Origin: Microbacterium sp. NC79
Lineage (GTDB): Bacteria > Actinomycetota > Actinomycetes > Actinomycetales > Microbacteriaceae
NCBI RefSeq assembly: GCF_019061125.1
Contig: NZ_JAHQYI010000002.1
Span: forward strand, 124,001-188,000
DNA length: 64,000 nucleotides
Direction: 5' to 3'
The position numbers and the translations under genes were made by a program. Shown here piece by piece: positions 7,941 through 16,345 of the stretch. How positions within the stretch are numbered: position 1 is the first letter of the stretch; each line of letters starts with the position of its first letter. A model generated the notes under the pieces. The model saw only the letters and a list, made by a program, of their open reading frames with translations. It was not told the DNA's origin and made no database searches.

Positions 7941-8768
7941 CTACTGCGCGTGAGCCGGCGGAGCGGAGCTCTGCACGAGCCCGCCGTCGACGGGCAGGCA
8001 GATGCCGTTGATGTATCGCGATTCGTCGGAAGCCAGAAACAGTGCGGCGTTGGCCACGTCAAATGACGTTCCCATTTTTCCGGTCGGCGAAAGCGCATCC
8101 CGCGCCGCCACCATTTCTTCGACGGTCTCATATGCGCCACTGATCTGCTTGTAGATCATGGGCGTATTGATGTAACCCGGGGCGATCGTGTTGGCACGAA
8201 TGCCTTGCGCCGCATACTCCAGGGCAACGTTCTTAGTGAACTGCGTGACCGCGCCCTTCGTTGCGGAATAGCTCGGGTAGTTGTAGCCGATGTAACGCAT
8301 GCCGCCGACGGAGCCGACGTTGACGATGCTGCCGGAGCCCTGCGCCACCATGTGCGGAAGCACATACTTACAGGTGAGGAAGATGCTCGTCAGGTTGACG
8401 TTAAGCATCAGGTTCCACTCTTCGATGGGCTGCTCAACCGGGCCGCCCATGCGCGCAATGCCGACGTTATTGTGCAGCACATCGATGCGGCCAAACCGTG
8501 CCAGCGTCGCATCGACAGCGGCTTGCACGTCACCATCGTCGGTGACGTTACCGGCGATGCCCAGCACTGCTGGTTCCATGCCCGCGGCCGTGAGCTCATC
8601 GGTAATGCGCTGCACGGCGCCGTCGACGGCCTCCAGGCTCATATCGACGACGACAACATTTGCGCCTTCCCGAGCGTAGGTCAGCGCGGTCGCGAGCCCG
8701 TTATTGATCTCACCACCGACGGATCCGCCGCCGAATACGAGGCAGGTCTTGTTGAGGAGCCGATTCAC
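7941..8768 (-). CDS. SDR-family oxidoreductase
   Basis: A 275-residue short-chain dehydrogenase with catalytic Tyr167-x3-Lys171 (YPSYSATKG), Ser in NVGSVGG and NNVG at 100-103. The cofactor loop is unusual: the normal TGxxxGIG is replaced by FGGGSVGGEINNGLA, longer by a few residues, so cofactor geometry may differ. It is the last gene of the TRAP/2-oxoacid dehydrogenase operon, separated from E1 beta by a stem-loop. It may oxidise the imported hydroxy compound to the keto form used by the complex. The C-terminus carries a short PPAH extension. Confidence 0.82.
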   Translation of the reverse strand: MNRLLNKTCLVFGGGSVGGEINNGLATALTYAREGANVVVVDMSLEAVDGAVQRITDELTAAGMEPAVLGIAGNVTDDGDVQAAVDATLARFGRIDVLHNNVGIARMGGPVEQPIEEWNLMLNVNLTSIFLTCKYVLPHMVAQGSGSIVNVGSVGGMRYIGYNYPSYSATKGAVTQFTKNVALEYAAQGIRANTIAPGYINTPMIYKQISGAYETVEEMVAARDALSPTGKMGTSFDVANAALFLASDESRYINGICLPVDGGLVQSSAPPAHAQ

Positions 8769-8804
8769 GTTGAAAGCCTTTCGGAGAATGCAGATGGGTA
8801 TGAG

Positions 8805-8836
8805 AGAGGGAGGGGCACAAACGAACCCCTCCCTCT
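8805..8836. promoter_or_regulatory. Intercistronic stem-loop between E1 beta and SDR
   Basis: AGAGGGAGGGG and CCCCTCCCTCT form an 11-bp GC-rich stem. No T tract follows on the minus strand, so it looks more like an mRNA-stabilising or partial attenuating hairpin than a full terminator. Confidence 0.6.
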
Positions 8837-8846
8837 TCTGGTCTTG

Positions 8847-9833
8847 CTACGCGAGCGTCTTCTTGACGGCTGCGATGATGTCGTCCTTGGACGGAATTAC
8901 AGCGGCTTCCAGGGTCTGCGCGTAGGGGATCGGCGTGCGCGCGCCACCCACACGAACCGGAGCGGCATCCAGCTTGTCCCAGGCGGCTTCCACCGTCTGC
9001 GCAACAAACTCAGCACCCCAGCCGTAGTCACGAACAGCTTCGTGACCGACAACCAGGTGGCGGGTCTTGCCGACCGATGCGTACACGGCGTCCATGTCGA
9101 ACGGATACAGCGTGCGCGGGTCGATGATCTCAACTTCGATACCCTCAGCGGCGAGTTCTTCTGCCGCTGCGAGCGAGTAGTTGAGGATCTGCTGGGTTGC
9201 CACGATGGTCGCGTGCTGACCCTCGCGTGCAATCCGCGCCTGACCGAACGGAACCGGCTGGAAGTCAACCGGACCCTTGTCGTAGTACATATTCTTGTGC
9301 TCGAGGAAGATGGTCGGGTTGTCCGACTTCGCCGCGGTACGGAGCAAACCGTAGGCGTCGCCGGGGGTACCCGGAACCACGACCTCGAGACCAGGAATGT
9401 GCGCGAAGAGGGTTTCCAGCGACTGCGAGTGCTGCGCAGCCTTACCGATTCCCGAACCACCGTTGGTGCGAATCACCAGCGGGGTGTCGAACTGTCCGCC
9501 GAACATGTAACGCGCCTTCGCGGCCTGGTTGATGATGCCATCGAAGCCCAGGAACGAGAAGTCGGAGTACATGATCTCGAGGATCGGACGCACACCGCGC
9601 GTTGCCGCAGCCGATACTGCGGCGAGGAGAACCTCTTCGCTGATCGGGGTGTCAAGCACACGCTCAGCGCCGAAGGTCTTCTTGAGTCCGCGGGTCACAC
9701 CGTATGTGCCGCCTCCCGTGCCCCACGTGGTGATGTCTTCACCGAGCGTGAACGACTCCGGGAACTCGGTCATGATGTCGTGCATGGCGGCGTTCAGCGC
9801 ACGCCAGGTGACCAGATCTTTCGTCTCGGCCAT
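8847..9833 (-). CDS. 2-oxoacid dehydrogenase E1 component, beta subunit
   Basis: A 328-residue transketolase-like beta subunit of a heterotetrameric E1 (pyruvate/acetoin/branched-chain type). Seen: LNAAMHDIMTEFPESFTLGEDI at the start, GVRPILEIMYSDFSFLGFDGIINQAAKARYM (pyrimidine-binding region), and the C-terminal transketolase domain with EIIDPRTLYPFD and VGHEAVRDYGWGAEF. With E1 alpha it decarboxylates a 2-oxoacid (or cleaves acetoin) on TPP and acylates lipoamide. It starts two bases after the E1 alpha stop, so translation is coupled. Which oxoacid is used cannot be told by eye. Confidence 0.9.
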   Translation of the reverse strand: MAETKDLVTWRALNAAMHDIMTEFPESFTLGEDITTWGTGGGTYGVTRGLKKTFGAERVLDTPISEEVLLAAVSAAATRGVRPILEIMYSDFSFLGFDGIINQAAKARYMFGGQFDTPLVIRTNGGSGIGKAAQHSQSLETLFAHIPGLEVVVPGTPGDAYGLLRTAAKSDNPTIFLEHKNMYYDKGPVDFQPVPFGQARIAREGQHATIVATQQILNYSLAAAEELAAEGIEVEIIDPRTLYPFDMDAVYASVGKTRHLVVGHEAVRDYGWGAEFVAQTVEAAWDKLDAAPVRVGGARTPIPYAQTLEAAVIPSKDDIIAAVKKTLA

Positions 9834-9835
9834 GA

Positions 9836-10810
9836 TTATGCACCCTTCGCGTAGACGTCGGTGAAGGCTTCGGCGGCCTCCGGGAACGGCGAGTTGCGAG
9901 CGAACTGCTCAGCCTCTTCCACTTCAGCGAACAGCTCGTTGCGACGAGCTTCCCACTGCTCAGCGGTAATCACACCCTGCTCGATGAGCTGAGCGAGCAG
10001 CTTCTCGATGGGGTCGTTTTCCTTGGCCTGCTCGACTTCGTCCTTCGTGCGGTAGATCTCCGTGTCGCCGGCCATGTGGCCGAGGTAGCGGTAGGTCTCC
10101 AGCACCAGCAGCGTCGGGCCTTCGCCAGCACGAGCACGCTCAACCGCAGCGGTGGCGAGTTCGAAAACTTCCTGCAGGTTCATGCCATCGCCGTTAAACG
10201 AGGGCACGCCGTAGGCTTCACCACGCTTGCTGAGGTCAGGCTGAGCAACCATTTCTTCCACAGCCGACGACTGCGCGTAGTGGTTGTTCTCCAGCACGAA
10301 GATGACCGGGAGCTTCCAGATCGCTGCGAGGTTGAATGCCTCAGCAAGAACGCCCTGGTTGGACGCACCGTCACCGAAGTACGAAACGGCAACAGCCTTA
10401 TCGCCCTTGATCTTCGATGCCAGCGCTGCGCCCGTCGCGATACCAATTCCGGCGCCAACGATGCCGTTGGTTCCGAGCACACCGATCTCCTTGACACCAA
10501 TGTGCATGGAGCCGCCCTTGCCGCCGCAGTATCCGTCTGCGCGGCCGAGAATCTCAGCCATGGTGCGACCGAAGTCAGCGCCCTTGGCGAGCGTGTGCGC
10601 GTGGCCACGGTGGGTGGACGCAATGGCGTCTTCGTCGGTCAGCGCGAGCGATACGCCGACGGCGATCGCTTCCATACCGAGCGACGGGTGGGTTGATCCG
10701 CGGATCAACCCTTCATCAGAAAGGAGGGGCATGCGGCGCTCGAACTCGCGAATCTTCGCCATGAGTTCGAGGCCAGCCAGGCCCTGCTCTGCAGCCGTGT
10801 ATTGAGCCAT
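9836..10810 (-). CDS. 2-oxoacid dehydrogenase E1 component, alpha subunit
   Basis: A 324-residue TPP-binding alpha subunit. The diphosphate/Mg motif runs from GDG (146-148) to ENNHY (174-178), with STHRGHAH at 66-73 and GGKGGSMHI at 97-104, all typical of PDH/AcoA-type E1 alpha. Its size fits the short AcoA/PdhA class. It follows the lipoyl protein by 8 bases. Sequence alone does not separate pyruvate from acetoin or another oxoacid; the operon context (TRAP importer, SDRs) favours a peripheral catabolic enzyme rather than the housekeeping PDH, which in actinobacteria is normally the homodimeric AceE. Confidence 0.9.
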   Translation of the reverse strand: MAQYTAAEQGLAGLELMAKIREFERRMPLLSDEGLIRGSTHPSLGMEAIAVGVSLALTDEDAIASTHRGHAHTLAKGADFGRTMAEILGRADGYCGGKGGSMHIGVKEIGVLGTNGIVGAGIGIATGAALASKIKGDKAVAVSYFGDGASNQGVLAEAFNLAAIWKLPVIFVLENNHYAQSSAVEEMVAQPDLSKRGEAYGVPSFNGDGMNLQEVFELATAAVERARAGEGPTLLVLETYRYLGHMAGDTEIYRTKDEVEQAKENDPIEKLLAQLIEQGVITAEQWEARRNELFAEVEEAEQFARNSPFPEAAEAFTDVYAKGA

Positions 10811-10818
10811 GGTCGGTC

Positions 10819-11046
10819 CTAGTCGATCGTGGCGATCGTCTCGTCGAGTTCGACGAGGTCGCCAGCTTCCTTCTTGAGGGTGATGACGCCTGCCGCGGGA
10901 GCCTCAAGCTCGCTCACGATCTTCGACGTCTCGAACGAAGCAATCGGCTGACCTTCGGTCACCGTTGCGCCGTCTTCGACAAGCCATTCCACGAGGTCGG
11001 CTTCTTCTTCGTCGCCCAGCAGGTCCTTGGTGAGGTTTACGTCCAT
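10819..11046 (-). CDS. Stand-alone lipoyl (biotinyl/lipoyl-like) domain protein
   Basis: Only 75 residues: a single lipoyl domain with the lipoylation lysine at 42 in the hairpin FETSKIVSE, flanked by the usual EGQPIASFET and LEAPAAGVI strands. The acidic N-terminus (GDEEEADL) matches the first strand of E2 lipoyl domains. RBS AAAGGAG lies 8 bases before the ATG. In ordinary complexes this domain is fused to E2; here it is a separate gene directly before E1 alpha, while the E2 catalytic domain is encoded 6 kb away without a lipoyl domain. It should carry the acyl group between E1 and E2. Confidence 0.88.
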   Translation of the reverse strand: MDVNLTKDLLGDEEEADLVEWLVEDGATVTEGQPIASFETSKIVSELEAPAAGVITLKKEAGDLVELDETIATID

Positions 11047-11071
11047 GTCGGTTCTCCTTTGTGAGGTGTTG

Positions 11072-11980
11072 TTAGGCCGCGTGACGGTCGACGTCGACGG
11101 CAGGGGTGTCAATGCGTTGGATGGTGAGTTCGAAGGTGGCCGCGATGAGGTTCTCGCCCGGAACCACGACGCCGGCGTGCAGAACGCCGTGGCGGTCAAC
11201 GAGTGTCGCGGTGAGGTTGGCGGTGAGGACGCCATCTACCGTGCGCACATCGCCGACGAGGGCGATGACCTCGGTGGCGGGCCCATCGATGACGCGGGTC
11301 TCGCCGCTCGCGCGGTCAACAAACGTGGCGCCAACGAAGCTACCGAGGCCAGCACGTACCGATGCCGTCTCGTATCCCGCGTCGCGGCAGACGCGCAGTA
11401 CCGCGTCGGTGATGTCGATGTTCGGCAACACGCGAGCGATCACCGTGCCGTCCGCTGCCGATTGCAGATCCTGCATGGCGCTCCTTCGTTCGACCGGCGT
11501 GAACACCGGCATGTGGGTCTCGGGGTCGGTCGCGCTTTGCCATTGCGCACCATAGACAGCGGTGACAACGGCGAACGGCGCGTCGCGCCCTGGCTCGGTT
11601 TCGAGCCACACGTGGCCGCCTTCATAAGCGCCGTCCGTTGCCTGCCAGAAGCAGTGGCTGTGCATATACGGAGCGTTGTCACGCAGGCCGAGGGTGACGG
11701 AACCATAAATGAGGTGCGCGACGTCGTGGCCACGAGTTTCAGAGAAGCTCAGCGCCTTTTCGGCGGTCGCAACGTCCGGAACACAGTAGCTCAGCGGCGC
11801 GTAGTCGCCGCCACTGAGTTCGGCGAAACCGCTATCGGCGCCCATGCTGGCGAGCGTTTCGTGGAGCTGGTCGACGAGCGGACGGCTCGACGACAGTGCG
11901 CAGACAGCACGGCGAGTTTTCACCTGGTGCGCAATAATGCGGGGCTCAGTCTTGGGACCGGGATGCACGAGTGGTTGCAT
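11072..11980 (-). CDS. Tandem PPC/DUF296-domain protein
   Basis: A 302-residue protein made of two PPC (DUF296, PCC) domains. The N-terminal copy (about 15-140) has VAHLIYGSVTLG, YMHSHCFWQATDG and GGHVWLETE, keeping the HxH/GGH histidines that bind metal in prokaryotic PPC proteins. The C-terminal copy (about 165-290) has ASVRAGLGSFVGATFVD, EVIALVGDVRTVDGVLTANLTATLVDRHG and AGVVVPGENLIAATFE but has lost the HxH. RBS AAAGGAG fixes the start at 11980. The role of such proteins in bacteria is not established; the position inside a dehydrogenase operon suggests a ligand-binding or accessory enzymatic role. Confidence 0.72.
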   Translation of the reverse strand: MQPLVHPGPKTEPRIIAHQVKTRRAVCALSSSRPLVDQLHETLASMGADSGFAELSGGDYAPLSYCVPDVATAEKALSFSETRGHDVAHLIYGSVTLGLRDNAPYMHSHCFWQATDGAYEGGHVWLETEPGRDAPFAVVTAVYGAQWQSATDPETHMPVFTPVERRSAMQDLQSAADGTVIARVLPNIDITDAVLRVCRDAGYETASVRAGLGSFVGATFVDRASGETRVIDGPATEVIALVGDVRTVDGVLTANLTATLVDRHGVLHAGVVVPGENLIAATFELTIQRIDTPAVDVDRHAA

Positions 11981-12055
11981 GTTTATTCTCCTTTCAGCTT
12001 GTGACTTGAGGATTGTTTTCAGGGTCAACAGTCAGCCCCTCTGTGTGGGGCTTTC

Positions 12056-12082
12056 GGTGCGCTCCCGGATGGGGAGCGCACC
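12056..12082. promoter_or_regulatory. Intercistronic stem-loop between SDR and PPC gene
   Basis: GGTGCGCTCCC and GGGAGCGCACC form an 11-bp perfect stem; a smaller hairpin (AGCCCC...GGGGCT) lies just beside it. Located in the 122-bp gap inside the minus-strand operon. Likely affects RNA processing or relative expression. Confidence 0.6.
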
Positions 12083-12102
12083 GGAGGTCGTAGACCCGGC
12101 GA

Positions 12103-12870
12103 TCAACCGATCGCCGTGCCTCCACAAACCTTGAGCGTCTCGCCCGTGATGTAGGTCGCGCCGGCCGAGGCGAGGAACGCCACGGCTGCCGCAATGTCTT
12201 CTGGTTGACCGATGCGCTTGATCGGCTGCGCATCGACCGGGTAAGGAACGCCCTTCGTCATCGGCGTCTCGACGGGCCCGGGGGCTACCGAGTTGCACGT
12301 GATGCCGAGGGGGCCGACTTCCTTGGCCACCCACTTGGTGAACGCGATGACGCCACCCTTGGATGCCGCGTAGGCGGGGCCGGTGCGAGCAGCACCATCC
12401 CCACCGGAGTTAGCGCCGCCAATAATGCCCGAAATGGAGCTGACGTTGATGATGGCTCCAGCGCCAGCGTTTCGCATGTGCGGATACACCGCGTGCTGCG
12501 TCATCAGGAACGTTCCCTTGAGGTTGGTCTCGAGGTCGCGATCCCAAATCTCGTCGGTCATGTCCTCGAGGCTGAGCCGGCCAGCCGTTCCCGCGTTGTT
12601 CACGAGAACGTCCAGCGAACCCCAGTCCGCTACGAGAGTGTCGAGGCATGCCTTCACTGCTGAACGGTCGCGAATATCAACGACCTCGCTGCGCACCCGC
12701 GTAGCGCCACCCGTTGCCTCGTTGATGCGAGCGATGGTGTCAGCACCATCAATGACGTCAACGATCAGGATGTCAGCGCCGCGGCTTGCCAGTTCAATCG
12801 CGATCGCTGCACCGATGCCGCCTCCGGCACCGGTAACAACGGCAACCTTGCCTGCAAAATCTTGTGACAT
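12103..12870 (-). CDS. SDR-family oxidoreductase
   Basis: A 255-residue classical short-chain dehydrogenase with TGAGGGIG at 13-20, NNAG at 91-94, SSISG near 144-148 and catalytic Tyr167-x3-Lys171. It ends in the usual CGG-containing C-terminal loop. Aspartate at the end of beta-2 (VDVIDG) favours NAD+ over NADP+. It lies between the TRAP permease and the PPC gene on the same strand, so it probably acts on the solute imported by the TRAP system. A second SDR ends the same operon, suggesting two oxidation steps or two stereoisomers. Confidence 0.85.
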   Translation of the reverse strand: MSQDFAGKVAVVTGAGGGIGAAIAIELASRGADILIVDVIDGADTIARINEATGGATRVRSEVVDIRDRSAVKACLDTLVADWGSLDVLVNNAGTAGRLSLEDMTDEIWDRDLETNLKGTFLMTQHAVYPHMRNAGAGAIINVSSISGIIGGANSGGDGAARTGPAYAASKGGVIAFTKWVAKEVGPLGITCNSVAPGPVETPMTKGVPYPVDAQPIKRIGQPEDIAAAVAFLASAGATYITGETLKVCGGTAIG

Positions 12871-12891
12871 GAGTGTGTCTCCTTCAGAGGA

Positions 12892-14373
12892 TTACAGGCC
12901 GAGCAAGTCGGGCAGGAAGTTGCTGATCTCGGGAACGAACGTGACCAGCATGAGAACGCCCAGTCCGCAGAGCACGAACGGCACGATGCCCTTGACCGCT
13001 TCCGCAAACGAAATCTTGGCGATTCCGGCTGCCACGAACAGGTCGATTCCGACCGGCGGCGTAATCAGACCGATAGCCAGGTTCATCGTCATCATCACAC
13101 CGATGGTGGTCAGATCCATGCCGAGCTCAAGCAGCACCGGAACGAACAGCGGAATGAACAGGTAGAAGGCCGAAATGGCATCCAGGAACATACCCGCGAT
13201 CAGCAGGGCCACGTTGATAATCAGGATCAAAATGACCGCGCTGTCGGTGATGCTGAGCATCCAATCGGCAACGTGCTTGGCAATCTGGTTGCGCGTGATC
13301 ACATAGGCGAACAGCGTTGCAGACGCAATAATCAGCATGATGCGGCCGGAGAGAATACCCGCAGACGTGAAGATCTTGAAGACCTCAGAGAACTTCAGGT
13401 CTCGAGTCACGAACAGTCCGACAACCAGGGCGTAAACCGAGGCAACAGCTGCCGACTCGGTCGGGGTGAAGACACCACCGTAAATACCACCGAGGATAAT
13501 CACCGGAACCAGCAGGCCGGGCACGGCTGCCAAGAACGCCTTGAAGATAACGCGTCCGGGCGCACGCTTGGTGCGAAAGCCCAGGCCACCGCCGCCATCA
13601 GCGTTGACCGGGGTGACCTCATCAATCGTGATGAGTCCGGTGTTATCTGCCGTGCTGGCAACACCACCGAGCGCAGTAATCGTCTGCTTCTTCTCGCGCT
13701 TGTTCTTACCCATCACCTTGCTGAGGTGCGCCGAGGCGTTGCCGTTGGCAACGGCCATCTCACGCGGCAAGAAGCGGGCAATGACGTAGAGCACGAGCAC
13801 CAGAATGAGACCGGGAACAACACCCGCCATGAACAGGCGTCCGATGGTGACGCGGTCAACGCCGGGGCCGGCGTAGTCAGCGGCGACCACCGCGAACACA
13901 ATGTAGGCGATTGACGGCGGCAGGATGATGCCAAGCTCGCCCGACGTTGCAACGAGCGACGCTGCGTGGCGCTTGCTGTAGCCGTGCTTCACCAGGGCGG
14001 GAATCAGGATGCCACCGATCGCGGCGACGGTCGCAGGACCGGAACCAGAGATCGACGAGAACAGCAGCGCTGTCAGGATCGCCGTGATGGCGATACCGCT
14101 CTTGAGGTGGCCGAAGCATGCGTCGGCAAACTCAATGAGTCGGCGGGAGATTCCCGTGAGCTCCATGATGACACCAGCCAAAATGAAGAACGGGATGGCG
14201 AGCAGTGTCTCCGAAGACATGCCCGCGTACAGAATGCTCGATGCGGGCGACAGCGCCTTGACGCCGCCCGTGAAGGTGATGGTCGCGAATGCCGACAGAC
14301 CCATCGACATGGCCACCGGAATACCGATGAACAGGCACACCAGGAAGGTGCCGAACAGGACGAGTTCGATCAT
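12892..14373 (-). CDS. dctM: TRAP transporter large permease, DctM-like
   Basis: A 493-residue membrane protein of the TRAP-T DctM family with many hydrophobic segments and the family motifs AIPFFILAGVIMELTGI, SGSGPATVAAIGGILIPALVKHGYSK and ATSGELGIILPPSIAYIVFAV. It forms the Na+- or H+-driven channel that moves the solute delivered by the DctP protein. An internal hydrophilic loop of about 65 residues (about 215-280, rich in K, D and G) is longer than in typical DctM proteins of about 425-430 residues, which explains the extra length. Its ATG overlaps the DctQ stop. Confidence 0.88.
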   Translation of the reverse strand: MIELVLFGTFLVCLFIGIPVAMSMGLSAFATITFTGGVKALSPASSILYAGMSSETLLAIPFFILAGVIMELTGISRRLIEFADACFGHLKSGIAITAILTALLFSSISGSGPATVAAIGGILIPALVKHGYSKRHAASLVATSGELGIILPPSIAYIVFAVVAADYAGPGVDRVTIGRLFMAGVVPGLILVLVLYVIARFLPREMAVANGNASAHLSKVMGKNKREKKQTITALGGVASTADNTGLITIDEVTPVNADGGGGLGFRTKRAPGRVIFKAFLAAVPGLLVPVIILGGIYGGVFTPTESAAVASVYALVVGLFVTRDLKFSEVFKIFTSAGILSGRIMLIIASATLFAYVITRNQIAKHVADWMLSITDSAVILILIINVALLIAGMFLDAISAFYLFIPLFVPVLLELGMDLTTIGVMMTMNLAIGLITPPVGIDLFVAAGIAKISFAEAVKGIVPFVLCGLGVLMLVTFVPEISNFLPDLLGL

Positions 14374-15005
14374 TTCTGTCCGCCCTCCTTCGTGTCTGCG
14401 ACGTTGTCGGTGTCAACCACGTCCGCAGCGGACTCTGCGGCAGCGTTAACTTCGGCCAGATCGGCGTCGAGCTTGGCCTGTTCTTCGACCTGAATGCGCT
14501 CGGCCATCTGGATTGCTTCGGCTTCTTCGCTGGAGAATGCCTCGCCGCCGCGCAGCTCGATGACGGCAACCTGAACGGTGCGAATAACACCGAGGAGGGC
14601 GCCGAACGGCAAGCCCATGGAGAAGATCCACTGCGGAATCTGGAGTGCCGGAGTCAGTCGTCCAGACTCCAGCTGCTTAAGCGCGGTCTCAACACCCAGC
14701 CACAGGAAGATAGCGAAGAAGACCAGCATGCCAACGCACACGATGACAACAAGAACCTTGCGCAGCACGCCACGGCTGGAGTCTCGGAGAAGGGTGAAGG
14801 CGGGGTGGGTACCGAGACGAGTTGCGGCGGCAGCGCCGACCATCGTCAACAGCACAGCGAGGTTAACCAAAAGCTCGCTGGTGAAAGAGAACGAGGCGTG
14901 GAAAACATACCGTGCCACCACGTTGGCAAAAGCCAGCAACGTGATGAACAAGAAGGTAATGGCGATGAGCGCGTTTTCCACCCTGCGAAGGATGACGTCA
15001 AGCAT
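14370..15005 (-). CDS. dctQ: TRAP transporter small permease, DctQ-like
   Basis: A 211-residue DctQ-type subunit with four membrane segments in the first about 150 residues (ALIAITFLFITLLAFANVVARYVF opens the family pattern). The C-terminal 50 residues form a charged, Ala/Glu-rich cytoplasmic tail (SSEEAEAIQMAERIQVEEQ), longer than usual. It overlaps DctM by four bases, so the two permease parts are made together. It follows the solute-binding protein after a strong stem-loop. Confidence 0.85.
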   Translation of the reverse strand: MLDVILRRVENALIAITFLFITLLAFANVVARYVFHASFSFTSELLVNLAVLLTMVGAAAATRLGTHPAFTLLRDSSRGVLRKVLVVIVCVGMLVFFAIFLWLGVETALKQLESGRLTPALQIPQWIFSMGLPFGALLGVIRTVQVAVIELRGGEAFSSEEAEAIQMAERIQVEEQAKLDADLAEVNAAAESAADVVDTDNVADTKEGGQK

Positions 15006-15022
15006 TATTGGTTGCTCCGGTC

Positions 15023-15058
15023 TTTAAGTGGGCGGCGTTTGCACGCCGCCCACTTAAA
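15023..15058. promoter_or_regulatory. Stem-loop between DctP and DctQ
   Basis: Perfect 15-bp arms TTTAAGTGGGCGGCG and its complement with a 6-base loop, directly after the solute-binding protein gene. Such hairpins after binding-protein genes commonly stabilise the upstream message so that more binding protein than permease is made. Confidence 0.75.
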
Positions 15059-15061
15059 TCC

Positions 15062-16090
15062 TTACTTGGGCTGAACAGCCTCGGCGACCTCAGGGGTCCA
15101 CTTGCTTTCGTAAGCGTCGTAGACCGGCTGGAGAGCCTCGCGGAATGTTGCGAGCTGGTCGGAGTTGAGGGTCGTAACCTTCATCTCCTTCTCCATCTCA
15201 GCCAGCTGCTCTGCTTCCTTATCGCGGCTCAGCTTGATCTGGTACTCGTTGGCTTCAGCAGCTGCCTCTTCGACGATCTTCTTGTCTTCGTCGCTCAGGC
15301 CCTCGAAGATGTCCTTGTTCATGCCCAGGATCAGCGGGTCATAGACGTAGTTCCATACCGTCAGGTATTCCTGAACTTCCATCAGACCGTTCGAGTAGAT
15401 GACGTCGAACGGGTTCTCCTGGCCGTCGATGGTTCCGTTCTGCAGCGAGGTGAAGACCTCGGAGAAGTTCATCGTGACGGGGTCAGCGCCGAGTTCCTTG
15501 TAGATGTTCAGGAACAGTTCGGAACCAGCAACGCGGAGCTTGAGGCCCTTGATGTCGGCGGGCGCGAGAATCTCGTGCTTGCTGTTGGTGACCTGGCGGA
15601 AGCCAGACTCACCAAAGCCGAGCATCTTGATGCCCATGTCATCGGTCAGCTGCTCGTATGCGGCTGCTCCACCGTCAGCGATCGCGGCGTCTGCCTCAGC
15701 GTAGTCCTCGTAGAGGAAGGGTGCGGTGATCGCGGAGAAACGCGGGTCAATGCCCGAGTAGATGATCGGGGAGTTGTAGGAGAACGCCTTGTCGCCGTTG
15801 GCAAGCATCTCAACACCAGCGGCCGGGTCGCCACCGGAGAGCTGCTCGTTAGCGAACACGCTGAGCTTCATGCGGCCATCGGACTTCTCGTCCAGCAGTT
15901 CGCCGAACTTCTCAGCACCGGCGTACCAGGTCGACGTCTCGGAGACCGTGATGGTCATGTCCCAGTCGTACGTTGCGCCATCGGCGGCACCGCCACCGGT
16001 GTCGCCGCCGCCTGCTTGTCCGCTGCAGCCAGCAAACAGAAGTGCGGAAGCCGCGAGGCCAGCTACGAGAGTGGTTTTCTTCACTGTCAT
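15062..16090 (-). CDS. dctP: TRAP solute-binding lipoprotein, DctP-like
   Basis: A 342-residue exported lipoprotein: positively charged start, hydrophobic core and lipobox LFAGC (Cys21), then a Gly/Ala linker and a DctP domain. It contains the family landmarks LRVAGSELFLNIYKELGADPVTMNFSEVFTSLQNGTIDGQENP; the arginine in LRVAGS is at the position that salt-bridges the carboxylate of organic acid ligands in DctP proteins. It captures a carboxylated solute outside the membrane for DctQM. As first gene of the operon it is preceded by two exact copies of the GntR-type operator. Confidence 0.88.
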   Translation of the reverse strand: MTVKKTTLVAGLAASALLFAGCSGQAGGGDTGGGAADGATYDWDMTITVSETSTWYAGAEKFGELLDEKSDGRMKLSVFANEQLSGGDPAAGVEMLANGDKAFSYNSPIIYSGIDPRFSAITAPFLYEDYAEADAAIADGGAAAYEQLTDDMGIKMLGFGESGFRQVTNSKHEILAPADIKGLKLRVAGSELFLNIYKELGADPVTMNFSEVFTSLQNGTIDGQENPFDVIYSNGLMEVQEYLTVWNYVYDPLILGMNKDIFEGLSDEDKKIVEEAAAEANEYQIKLSRDKEAEQLAEMEKEMKVTTLNSDQLATFREALQPVYDAYESKWTPEVAEAVQPK

Positions 16091-16225
16091 CTCCTCCTTG
16101 AGATTTGGTGACCGGTGGGATGTGTATTTCCGCCCGGATCAGGCACGTGTAAGCGCGGGGATTTCCGCAAGAAGCCCGGGGCCGCTGTGTGCCTAGCGAT
16201 GGGCTCGACATTTATTATTACCCGC

Positions 16226-16238
16226 CTGGTAGAACCAG
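16226..16238. promoter_or_regulatory. GntR/FadR operator CTGGT-AGA-ACCAG
   Basis: A perfect 5-bp-arm palindrome with a 3-base spacer, upstream of the TRAP operon. Its centre is 21 bp (two helical turns) from the next copy, which suits cooperative binding on one DNA face. The sequence is the known FadR-subfamily type TGGT-N3-ACCA. Confidence 0.75.
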
Positions 16239-16246
16239 GCAACCCC

Positions 16247-16259
16247 CTGGTTCGACCAG
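16247..16259. promoter_or_regulatory. GntR/FadR operator CTGGT-TCG-ACCAG
   Basis: Second perfect copy in tandem, upstream of the dctP gene. Same arms and spacer length as the copies at 16226 and 17406. Confidence 0.75.
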
Positions 16260-16345
16260 AAGTTTGTTGCACCGAGCACAAAAAAGCATCAACTGCGTGA
16301 TTACGCGGTTTTTTGGCTCAGCTGGCGTTACAAAGTCGTGATTCG

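Noticed and set aside
8205..9854. Plus-strand open frame of about 549 codons across the SDR and E1 beta genes
   Set aside because: It overlies two clear minus-strand enzymes, has no recognisable domain, and is typical of high-GC shadow frames.
12056..12082. Hairpin before the PPC gene as a riboswitch
   Set aside because: It is only a short stem-loop; no conserved aptamer core such as those of known riboswitches was recognised.
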